The position numbers and the translations under genes are program-made. From the NCBI GenBank assembly GCA_937898375.1, contig CALEJX010000375.1, forward strand, positions 1 to 15,548: DNA of 15,548 nt, in the 5' to 3' direction. Shown one piece after another: positions 1 to 6,200 of the stretch (positions are counted from its first letter, which is position 1; each line of letters starts with the position of its first letter). The stretch is from an uncultured Ruminococcus sp. (lineage in GTDB: Bacteria; Bacillota; Clostridia; Oscillospirales; Ruminococcaceae). Below the pieces are notes generated by a model that saw only the letters and a program-made list of their open reading frames with translations, was not told the DNA's origin and did not search any database.

Positions 1-234
1 GCTGACGATATCAGATCAACTAACAGGCGTGCAAACGTGTCACTTGCAAGAAAAATAGCTATCTATATTTTCAAGGACGTAAAGGGCATGACATTTATAC
101 AGATAGGAAATGTGCTTAATAAAAACCATTCCACTATGACTATACACTATCAGGACGTTGTTAAAAATCTCAAAGAGAACAAACAGCTGAAAGATACTGT
201 TGATGACATAATCAAAAACCTCAAGGACAATTAA
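1..234 (+). CDS. dnaA: DnaA, replication initiator (C-terminal part only)
   Basis: The open frame runs in from the window edge and stops at 232-234, giving the last 77 residues of DnaA. This is domain IV, the helix-turn-helix that binds double-stranded DnaA boxes at oriC. Recognisable parts are the basic stretch NRRANVSLARK (from nt 22), the helix MTFIQIGNVLN and the signature NHSTMT at nt 124-141, equivalent to DHTTV in E. coli. By hand alignment, E. coli R399 is conserved (Arg, nt 25-27), but P423 is Ile (nt 97-99), D433 is Asn (nt 124-126) and T435 is Ser (nt 130-132). The turn before the recognition helix is also one residue shorter. A GTG at 37 is an internal Val, not the gene start. The neighbouring oriC and dnaN confirm the assignment. 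The N-terminal, AAA+ and linker domains lie outside the window. Confidence 0.96.
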   Translation, partial: ADDIRSTNRRANVSLARKIAIYIFKDVKGMTFIQIGNVLNKNHSTMTIHYQDVVKNLKENKQLKDTVDDIIKNLKDN

Positions 235-241
235 ACGGACT

Positions 242-284
242 ATTTCAACATTTTCAACATAGTTTTCAACATTTTTGTTGAATT
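242..284. repeat. Cluster of four variant DnaA boxes
   Basis: Just after the dnaA stop are ATTTCAACA (242-250, +), TTTTCAACA (251-259, +), TTTTCAACA (263-271, +) and AATTCAACA (276-284, - strand). The first two abut. All share the core TTCAACA. Isolated single copies follow at 383-391 (GTTTCAACA), 412-420 (CATTCAACA) and 427-435 (TTTTCAACT). Reading them as DnaA-binding sites is inference from location and from their similarity to TTATCCACA. Confidence 0.7.
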
Positions 285-529
285 GCAGGGCTTGGATATA
301 TAAAGCTTTGCGGAATGTTTTTCAAAACTTTGCACAATGAAGTTTAAACCATGTTGTTATAAAAATGAATATGGATTTTCAGGTTTCAACATTTTTTGCG
401 AAAATAATAAACATTCAACAAACATTTTTTCAACTTTTCAAACATGAAAAAAGTTTTTGAAAACACAGTTGAAGTGCTGTTAAAATAAACTTGAAAAGCA
501 AAGTGGGTCTGCAAAAGGCTTTGAGACAC

Positions 530-547
530 TTTTCAACCATTTCAACA
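530..547 (+). repeat. Two abutting DnaA boxes next to the unwinding element
   Basis: TTTTCAACC (530-538) and ATTTCAACA (539-547) lie head to tail with no gap, in the same orientation as most of the upstream boxes. Only four bases (CACT) separate them from the CTA triplets. This is the arrangement expected for the boxes that nucleate the DnaA filament onto single-stranded DNA. Confidence 0.6.
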
Positions 548-551
548 CACT

Positions 552-600
552 CTACTACTAATACTAAATTAGTATTGATATATTTATATATTATCAGAGT
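552..600. promoter_or_regulatory. DnaA-trio motif and AT-rich unwinding element
   Basis: Bases 552-566 read CTA CTA CTA ATA CTA, so the complement read 3' to 5' is GAT GAT GAT TAT GAT. This matches the DnaA-trio pattern 3'-(G/A)AT-5' described in Bacillus subtilis, with four of five triplets fitting. It is followed by an almost G/C-free stretch to about 600. A 17-nt palindrome AATACTAAATTAGTATT (560-576) overlaps the end of the trios. The role as strand-opening site is inferred. Confidence 0.55.
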
Positions 601-627
601 GAAAAAGATAAAATTGAGAAATACATA

Positions 628-659
628 TGTTGAAAAAATAAAAGTCAGATAAATGTAAT
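628..659 (+). promoter_or_regulatory. dnaN promoter overlapped by a reverse DnaA box
   Basis: TTGAAA (630-635) and TGTAAT (654-659) are separated by 18 nt, a plausible sigma-A promoter placing the transcript start about 15 nt before dnaN. A perfect minus-strand TTTTCAACA (628-636) covers the -35 element, so DnaA binding there would compete with RNA polymerase. Both readings are inferred from sequence. Confidence 0.45.
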
Positions 660-680
660 TTTTTTAGAAAGGAAATTGCT

Positions 681-1787
681 ATGAAAATTCTGTGCAACAA
701 TGCTTCTCTTTATGAAGCAGTAACAAATGTTTCCAAAGCAGTGTCAGAACGTACTGCACTTAAATCTCTTGAGGGAATAAAATTCAAGCTTGAAAATTCA
801 ATGCTGGAGCTTACAGGCTATGACCTTGAAATAGGAATAAAAACTGTTATACCTGTAAAGAGCGACGATTCGGGAGAATTTATACTTAATGCAAGACTTT
901 TTGCAGAAGTTATAAGAAAAATGCCTTCTGAGGAGATACTTATAGAAGTTTCTGAAAATCTTCAGGTGACTATCTCAGGAGGAGTTACTACATTCAATAT
1001 CCCTGCAACATCAGCAGAGGAATATCCTGCACTTCCTAAGAAAGAGGAAGAAAACAAGATAACTATTTCTCAGCCTGTTCTTAAGGATATGATAAATCAG
1101 ACAAAGTTCGCTGTAGCTGTTACAGACCTTAAGCCTGTTCTTAAGGGCGAGCTTTTTGAGATCGAAAACGGCACTCTTACTCTTGTTGCCCTTGACGGCT
1201 ACAGACTTGCAGTAAGATATGAACCTATAAAGTATGACGGAAACCTTAAATTCGTTGTGCCTGCAAAAACTCTCTCTGAGATAGCAGCGCTTCTTGGTGA
1301 TAATGACGAAGAAACAGCTTCCATTTATCTCTCAAAAAATCATGTGGTATTTGAAGTAAACGGATATCTTGTTTATTCAAGACTTATCGAGGGTGAGTTC
1401 CACCCTTATAAGTCAGCTATACCAACTACTTGCACAACAGAGGTAATTGTTGACAGAAAAGAGCTTATTGCCGCTCTTGAAAGAAGTATGATACTTATAA
1501 GCGACAGAACTCCGTCGCCTGCAAGATGCTATTTTGAGAATAATTCTATAAAAATAAACTGCTCAACAAGCGTTGGTAAGATAACAGACGAGATAAAGGC
1601 TGATATAGCAGGTCCTGTTATTGAGATAGGCTTCAAGTGCAGATATCTTCTCGACCCTCTTAAGGTAATAAAGGAAGATAAGGTAAAATTGCAGATGAGC
1701 GGAAGTCTGCTGCCTATGAAGATAGTTCCGTGCGAGGGCGACGCTTATACTTACCTCGTTCTCCCTGTAAGACTTGCAAAGGAATAA
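681..1787 (+). CDS. dnaN: DNA polymerase III beta subunit (sliding clamp)
   Basis: A 368-residue protein of normal length for the beta clamp, the ring-shaped dimer that encircles DNA, tethers the replicative polymerase and recruits repair factors. The three repeated clamp domains can be placed at about residues 1-118, 119-240 and 241-368. Recognisable family stretches include the N-terminal SLYEAVTNVSKAVSERTALK, VALDGYRLAVR in the middle domain, and the C-terminal YLVLPVR just before the end, which forms part of the partner-binding pocket. The ATG at 681 is preceded by AGAAAGGA (665-672) at good spacing. It is the first gene after oriC, and its coding end supplies the ribosome binding site of the next gene, which starts 4 nt after the stop. 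No anomalies are seen. Confidence 0.98.
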   Translation: MKILCNNASLYEAVTNVSKAVSERTALKSLEGIKFKLENSMLELTGYDLEIGIKTVIPVKSDDSGEFILNARLFAEVIRKMPSEEILIEVSENLQVTISGGVTTFNIPATSAEEYPALPKKEEENKITISQPVLKDMINQTKFAVAVTDLKPVLKGELFEIENGTLTLVALDGYRLAVRYEPIKYDGNLKFVVPAKTLSEIAALLGDNDEETASIYLSKNHVVFEVNGYLVYSRLIEGEFHPYKSAIPTTCTTEVIVDRKELIAALERSMILISDRTPSPARCYFENNSIKINCSTSVGKITDEIKADIAGPVIEIGFKCRYLLDPLKVIKEDKVKLQMSGSLLPMKIVPCEGDAYTYLVLPVRLAKE

Positions 1788-1791
1788 GAAT

Positions 1792-2016
1792 ATGAAATAT
1801 CAACAGATAGATGTGACTATAAGATCGGAGTTTATAAAACTCGATTCTCTGCTTAAATATGCAGGCGCTGTGGAAACAGGCGGCATTGGCAAGGAAATTA
1901 TCCTCGAGGAGAGAATAAAAGTAAACGGCGAGGTCTGCACAATGAGGGGAAAGAAGATACGCCCCGGTGATAAGGTGCAGATAGATGAGATAGCTACAGA
2001 GATAGTGGTAAAATAA
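1792..2016 (+). CDS. yaaA: S4-domain RNA-binding protein of the YaaA/RlbA family
   Basis: A 74-residue protein made almost wholly of an S4 RNA-binding fold: the helix SEFIKLDSLLKYAGAVETGG, then IKVNGEVCTMRGKKIRPGD, the beta-hairpin typical of S4 domains. Small S4 proteins encoded between dnaN and recF are the YaaA family. The B. subtilis member (RlbA) has been linked to large-subunit ribosome maturation, and the role here is by family and position. I chose ATG 1792 because AAAGGA (1778-1783) lies 8 nt upstream. An in-frame TTG at 1774 would overlap dnaN and has no clear site. The stop is one base from the recF start, so the two are probably translated together. Confidence 0.88.
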   Translation: MKYQQIDVTIRSEFIKLDSLLKYAGAVETGGIGKEIILEERIKVNGEVCTMRGKKIRPGDKVQIDEIATEIVVK

Positions 2017-2017
2017 A

Positions 2018-3148
2018 ATGGTGATAACCAAAATTTCCGCAGACGGATTTAAAAATCTCAAAAAAGTCGAGATATATCCTCATGAAAAGATGAATATTTT
2101 CTGCGGAAAAAACGCTCAGGGCAAAACAAATCTTATTGAAGCCATATGGCTTTGCAGCGGAGTGAGGTCTTTTCGCAATACAAAAGACAGAGAAATGATA
2201 GATATAAACGGACAAGTCATGAATATCGACATCTCATTTAAAAACAGCTTCCGCAGTCAGGATATACATTTTGCCATGGCAAGACCAAATGTGAGAGAAA
2301 AAAATGTCACTCTGAACGGCGTAAAGCTGAAAGCTCCCTCAAAGCTTTTCGGCAGCCTTGACTGCGTTATTTTTACCCCTGAGGATCTGGAGCTTTCAAA
2401 AGGCTCTCCAGAAAACAGACGGCAGTTTCTTGACCTTTCAGTGTCACAGATAAAAAATTCCTACAGCTCTGTTATCTCAAAATATGATGATCTTATAGAT
2501 CAGAGAAATATCCTGCTGAAAAATATCTATTACGGCAGATCAAAAAGAGAAGAGCTTGAAGTTTGGGATATCCAGCTTGCTCAGCTTGGGGCTTATATAT
2601 CGCTTTTAAGATATAATTATACCAAAAAGCTTGATATGTTTGCTAAAAAGCTTTATGAGGAGATATCAGAGGGCAGAGAAAAGCTGGAGCTTGAATATTA
2701 TTCCACTGTGTATTCAAAGCTTGAGGGCAGAATGGATTATGCAGGGGAAATGGCTGAGGAGTATTTAAGTTGCTTGCGAGATAATCTCGAGGAGGATATA
2801 AGAGCAGGATTTACTCAAAAAGGCGTCCATAGAGACGACCTTACGGGAAAAATAAACGGACTAGCTGTGAGACAGTTTGCTTCTCAGGGACAGCACCGCT
2901 CTCTTGCACTTATTTTGAAGCTTTCACAGGCTTATATACTTGCAGAGGAGATAGACGACAGCCCGTGCATACTTCTTGATGATGTTTTGAGCGAGCTTGA
3001 TCTTTCAAGGCAGAAGTTCGTTATATCGAAAATACACGATATGCAGGTCTTTATCACCTGCTGTGACAGGAATATCCCTTTTGACGAGAAAAGTCATGGA
3101 AAGATATTCAATATAGAAAACGGAATGATAGTTCAGGAGAATAAGTGA
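2018..3148 (+). CDS. recF: DNA replication and repair protein RecF
   Basis: RecF is an SMC/ABC-type ATPase that, with RecO and RecR, helps load RecA at single-strand gaps. The 376 residues match the family length. The Walker A motif is GKNAQGKT at residues 30-37 (Lys36), the ABC signature region FASQGQHRSLALILKL is near 285-301, and the Walker B motif CILLDDVLSELD is near 317-328, followed by the late FITCCDR segment. The intervening region is the helical lobe II. ATG 2018 begins one nt after the yaaA stop. The stop TGA shares one base with the following remB ATG (TGATG), the usual sign of translational coupling. The gene lies in the conserved dnaN-yaaA-recF-remB order. No missing catalytic residues are seen. 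Confidence 0.97.
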   Translation: MVITKISADGFKNLKKVEIYPHEKMNIFCGKNAQGKTNLIEAIWLCSGVRSFRNTKDREMIDINGQVMNIDISFKNSFRSQDIHFAMARPNVREKNVTLNGVKLKAPSKLFGSLDCVIFTPEDLELSKGSPENRRQFLDLSVSQIKNSYSSVISKYDDLIDQRNILLKNIYYGRSKREELEVWDIQLAQLGAYISLLRYNYTKKLDMFAKKLYEEISEGREKLELEYYSTVYSKLEGRMDYAGEMAEEYLSCLRDNLEEDIRAGFTQKGVHRDDLTGKINGLAVRQFASQGQHRSLALILKLSQAYILAEEIDDSPCILLDDVLSELDLSRQKFVISKIHDMQVFITCCDRNIPFDEKSHGKIFNIENGMIVQENK

Positions 3149-3408
3149 TGTTTCTGCATTTAGGCAACGATTATTTAGTCAATACTAAAGATATCATAGG
3201 AATTTTTGATATCGAAAACACCTCTGTGTCGGCTAACACAAAGGAGTTTCTTAATTTTGCGGCAAAAAACAGACGTGTTGTGAACTGCACATATGAAATG
3301 CCTAAAAGCTTTGTGGTGTGCCTTGATAAAGACTTTACGGAAACTGTGTATATAAGTCAGATGAGCTGTGCCACACTTTTGAAAAGAAGCAAAAGAAAGC
3401 CTGAATGA
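3148..3408 (+). CDS. remB: RemB-type DNA-binding regulator (DUF370 family)
   Basis: An 86-residue protein beginning MFLHLGNDYLVNTKDIIGIF, which fits the RemA/RemB (DUF370) pattern of MxLHLGxxxxVxxxxIIGIFDIE. Such proteins sit between recF and gyrB in many Firmicutes. B. subtilis RemB (YaaB) takes part with RemA in control of biofilm matrix genes. Ring-forming DNA binding is known for RemA, and the target genes here are unknown. I chose ATG 3148, which overlaps the recF stop by one base. A GTG codon directly before it (3145) is a possible but less likely start. The C-terminal end is basic (KRSKRKPE). It is probably co-transcribed with recF, and the gap to gyrB is 55 nt. Confidence 0.88.
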   Translation: MFLHLGNDYLVNTKDIIGIFDIENTSVSANTKEFLNFAAKNRRVVNCTYEMPKSFVVCLDKDFTETVYISQMSCATLLKRSKRKPE

Positions 3409-3463
3409 TGAATTAAAGATATAAGATGATAAGATAAAAACCAAGTGATGAGGGGGTTATTTT

Positions 3464-5440
3464 TTGGAAAATAACAACGAGATCGAGATCCAGAACACCG
3501 AGGAAATATCCATGGTGGATAAGCAGAATGATTATAATGAAAATCAGATACAGGTGCTGGAGGGTCTTGAAGCGGTAAGAAAAAGACCTGGTATGTATAT
3601 CGGATCGACAGGTCCAAAGGGACTTCACCACCTTGTCTACGAGATAGTTGACAACGCTATCGACGAGGCATTGGCAGGATATTGTACTGAGATAGAAGTA
3701 GAGATACTTCCGGGGGACATTATCAGAGTTACCGATAACGGACGTGGTATCCCTACAGGTATACACCCAAAGGAGAAGATCTCTGCCGCAACGGTAGTTT
3801 ATACCATTCTCCACGCAGGCGGAAAGTTTGGCGGCGGCGGATATAAGGTAGCAGGCGGACTTCACGGCGTCGGTGCTTCTGTAGTAAACGCCCTCTCAGA
3901 ATATCTTGAACTTACAGTTTATGACGGAAAACATATCCACTTTCAGAGATTTGACAGAGGTAATTATTCAGAGCTGCTGAAAATTATCGGCGATACTGAT
4001 AAAACAGGCACTTCCGTTCTCTTTAAGCCTGACCCTGAGATATTTCAGGAAACAACAGTGTTTGATTATGAAACACTGCTGAAAAGACTTAGAGAACAGG
4101 CATTCCTTAACGCAGGAATAAAGATAGTATTCACTGATAAGAGAAATGAAGCCGAGCCTGTGGGCGAAACTCTCCATTATGAGGGCGGTATAAGACAGTT
4201 CGTGGAGCATATCCACAAGACAAGAGGTGTTACCCCGCTTTCTGATGAGGTTATCTACGTCAACGGCATGGAGGGCGATACTTTCGCCGAGATAGCTTTG
4301 CAGTATAACGATACTTATAATGACCTTATACTTTCATTTGCTAATAATATCCATACTCCTGACGGCGGTACTCATGAAACGGGCTTCAAAAACGCTCTTA
4401 CAAAGGTAATAAATAACTACGGCAAGAAGTTTGGTTATCTTAAAGACGACGATAAGCTTCTTGGCGACGATGTAAGAGAGGGTCTGACGGCTATAGTTTC
4501 CGTTAAGCTTACAAACTGCGAGTTTGAGGGACAGACAAAGGGCAGACTTGGCAATCCTGAGGTAAGACCTTTCGTTGACAAGATAGTTACCGAAAAACTT
4601 ATGAACTATTTTGAGGAAAATCCTACTGTAGCAAAGGCTATTTTCGATAAGTCCGTTCAGGCACAAAAAGCAAGAGAGGCGGCAAAGAAAGCAAGAGAGC
4701 TTACAAGAAGAAAGTCAGCTCTTGAATCTTCATCGCTGCCTGGCAAGCTTGCCGACTGCTCCGAGAGAGATGCCTCACTCACCGAAATTTATATCGTCGA
4801 GGGAGATTCTGCGGGCGGTTCTGCAAAGGAAGGCAGAGATAGAAAATATCAGGCTATACTTCCTTTGTGGGGAAAAATGCTCAATGTTGAAAAAGCTAGG
4901 ATAGATAAGGTATACGGCAATGAAAAGCTTATGCCTGTTGTTACAGCCCTTGGCACTTCTATCGGCGAGGACTTTGACATTTCAAAGCTCCGTTACGGCA
5001 AAGTTATCATCATGGCCGATGCCGATGTGGACGGTTCTCATATCAGAACGCTTCTGCTTACATTCTTCTTTAGATTTATGCGTCCTCTTATCGAGGAGGG
5101 TCATATTTATCTTGCTCAGCCGCCGCTTTTCAAGGTCGCAAGGGGCAAGCAGGTCAGATACGCTTTCTCAGACGCTGAGAGAGACCAGTATATTGCTGAG
5201 CTTTCGGGCGAGAACAATCTGAAAGTAAACGTTCAGAGATACAAAGGTCTTGGTGAAATGGACCCTGAACAGCTTTGGGAGACCACTATGGATCCTGAAA
5301 GAAGAACTATGATAAAGGTGACAATGGAGGACGCTGTTAAGGCGGACGAGATATTCACCATTCTTATGGGCGATAAGGTCGCACCGAGAAAAGAATTTAT
5401 AGAGAAAAATGCAGAGTATGTAAAGGATCTTGACGTTTAA
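3464..5440 (+). CDS. gyrB: DNA gyrase subunit B
   Basis: The ATPase subunit of gyrase, which with GyrA introduces negative supercoils. The GHKL ATP-binding domain shows EIVDNAIDEALAGY (Asn64), DNGRGIP (Asp91) and GGLHGVGASVVNALS near 131-145. The transducer domain carries QTKGRLGNPE. The TOPRIM domain has EGDSAGG near 446 and DADVDGSH near 519-526, the Mg-binding DxD. The C-terminal end QRYKGLGEMDPEQLW is typical of GyrB rather than ParE of similar length. The start is ambiguous: TTG 3464 has AGGGGGT six bases upstream and gives 658 residues. ATG 3512 has GAGGAA eight bases upstream and gives 642 residues beginning MVDKQNDYNENQIQVLEGLE, which matches where most GyrB proteins begin. It is the fifth gene of the origin cluster. 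Confidence 0.97.
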   Translation: MENNNEIEIQNTEEISMVDKQNDYNENQIQVLEGLEAVRKRPGMYIGSTGPKGLHHLVYEIVDNAIDEALAGYCTEIEVEILPGDIIRVTDNGRGIPTGIHPKEKISAATVVYTILHAGGKFGGGGYKVAGGLHGVGASVVNALSEYLELTVYDGKHIHFQRFDRGNYSELLKIIGDTDKTGTSVLFKPDPEIFQETTVFDYETLLKRLREQAFLNAGIKIVFTDKRNEAEPVGETLHYEGGIRQFVEHIHKTRGVTPLSDEVIYVNGMEGDTFAEIALQYNDTYNDLILSFANNIHTPDGGTHETGFKNALTKVINNYGKKFGYLKDDDKLLGDDVREGLTAIVSVKLTNCEFEGQTKGRLGNPEVRPFVDKIVTEKLMNYFEENPTVAKAIFDKSVQAQKAREAAKKARELTRRKSALESSSLPGKLADCSERDASLTEIYIVEGDSAGGSAKEGRDRKYQAILPLWGKMLNVEKARIDKVYGNEKLMPVVTALGTSIGEDFDISKLRYGKVIIMADADVDGSHIRTLLLTFFFRFMRPLIEEGHIYLAQPPLFKVARGKQVRYAFSDAERDQYIAELSGENNLKVNVQRYKGLGEMDPEQLWETTMDPERRTMIKVTMEDAVKADEIFTILMGDKVAPRKEFIEKNAEYVKDLDV

Positions 5441-5455
5441 AGAAAGGATACTGCT

Positions 5456-6145
5456 TTGGATAACAACGAGAATAAAAATCAGGAAACAGAGCTTGAAGAG
5501 GTAAAGACCGAAGAAGCTGTTGAAACGGCTGAGGAAGTTGTTGATAACGCTGACGAGGCAGAAGAAGCGCAGATTGAAAAAGAGCCTGTTTTGAGCTTTG
5601 AGTATGATGTGAAAAACGAGGAAGAGGAAAGAGCTTTTTTAGCCTTTCAGAAAAAATTCGTTTATGCGCATAACTGGAAGATAACAGCGGCTTTTGGCGT
5701 TGTTGCGGCACTTTTTATAGTGTCCATAGTGAGAAATCCTTCGGGATATCTTAACTGGGTGCTGGCATTTATATGCCTTGCAATAATCGTTCTTACATGG
5801 TATAACACCAGAAGAATAAGAAAATATCTTATGCAGGCGCTCAAACCTTTGGAGGACGACAAGTATGTTTTCACCCTTTATGACGACAGCTTCAAAATAG
5901 AGACGCTGCCTACAGAAGAGGAAAAGCAGGAGGAGGACTTTACCCCTGTTCCGCCGAGAATAGTTAACTTTGAGGATATCTCACTGAACGTTTTGGAAAA
6001 TGACGAGATGTTTATTATAATACTCAAAAAAGAAACTATTTATGTGCTTGCAAAAAGAGTTATGAACGAGCAGCAGCAGGAAACCCTGAGAAAAACTTTT
6101 TCACAGCTGCTTGATAGCGACTATGAAATGATAGATAATAAATAA
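5456..6145 (+). CDS. Two-TM YcxB-like membrane protein, function unknown
   Basis: A 229-residue protein between gyrB and gyrA. Residues 1-45 are strongly acidic and low-complexity (many Glu). Two membrane segments follow: ITAAFGVVAALFIVSIV (about 76-92) and LNWVLAFICLAIIVLTWY (about 99-116), joined by a short loop. A soluble domain of about 110 residues comes next, with an alternating pattern YVFTLYDDSFKIE ... IVNFEDISLNVLENDEMFIIIL ... IYVLAKRVM ... LRKTFSQLL. This layout (paired helices, then a PH-like beta domain ending in a 'pKR' strand and a helix) resembles the YcxB-like family, whose role is not established. The TTG start at 5456 follows AGAAAGGA (5441-5448) at 7 nt. The gene starts 15 nt after gyrB and is likely co-transcribed with it. 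No enzymatic motif is visible. Confidence 0.72.
   Translation: MDNNENKNQETELEEVKTEEAVETAEEVVDNADEAEEAQIEKEPVLSFEYDVKNEEEERAFLAFQKKFVYAHNWKITAAFGVVAALFIVSIVRNPSGYLNWVLAFICLAIIVLTWYNTRRIRKYLMQALKPLEDDKYVFTLYDDSFKIETLPTEEEKQEEDFTPVPPRIVNFEDISLNVLENDEMFIIILKKETIYVLAKRVMNEQQQETLRKTFSQLLDSDYEMIDNK
6111..6139 (+). promoter_or_regulatory. Possible internal promoter for gyrA
   Basis: TTGATA (6111-6116) and GATAAT (6134-6139) are 17 nt apart inside the last codons of the YcxB-like gene. This would start a transcript near 6146 with a leader of about 55 nt before gyrA. It is one mismatch from consensus at each element, so moderately supported. Confidence 0.4.
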
Positions 6146-6183
6146 GAACAGGATATGTTCTTTTCAAAGTAAACCGAAAGGTT
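6144..6183 (+). other. Two small hairpins in the gyrA leader
   Basis: AAGAACA (6144-6150) and TGTTCTT (6156-6162) form a 7-bp stem with loop GGATA and a short T run after it. AACC-GAAA-GGTT (6172-6183) forms a 4-bp stem capped by a GNRA tetraloop, ending three bases before the gyrA ribosome binding site. The first begins almost exactly at the predicted gyrA transcript start. A 5'-stabilising or weak attenuating role is a guess. Confidence 0.35.
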
Positions 6184-6200
6184 AAAAAGGAGTGGATAAA

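Larger units (their letters stand above)
235..680. other. oriC, dnaA-dnaN intergenic origin region
   Basis: This 446-nt gene-free, AT-rich stretch lies between dnaA and dnaN, the usual Firmicutes oriC position. I find no canonical TTATCCACA box on either strand. Instead it holds repeated 9-mers close to TTTTCAACA (differing from the canonical box at positions 3 and 6), plus further TTTTCAAA-type half sites near 318, 435, 457 and 491. Downstream of the last two boxes come CTA triplets and an AT-rich unwinding candidate (about 559-623), then a promoter for dnaN. Function is inferred from position, repeat pattern and the adjoining replication genes. Confidence 0.85.

Noticed and set aside
242..547. 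CRISPR-like or iteron array
   Set aside because: The repeats are 9-mers at irregular spacing and in both orientations, and there is no cas or plasmid rep gene. Position and neighbours fit oriC.
1714..2061. Minus-strand ORF across dnaN/yaaA
   Set aside because: It is a shadow of well-supported plus-strand genes, with no ribosome binding site or recognisable domain.
3323..3352. Promoter TTGATA-18-TGTATA for gyrB inside remB
   Set aside because: Two elements are imperfect and no supporting leader is seen. gyrB is adequately explained by the upstream cluster transcript.
3413..3865. 150-residue minus-strand ORF over gyrB
   Set aside because: It lies wholly over the conserved gyrB leader and ATPase domain, and its sequence shows no family features.
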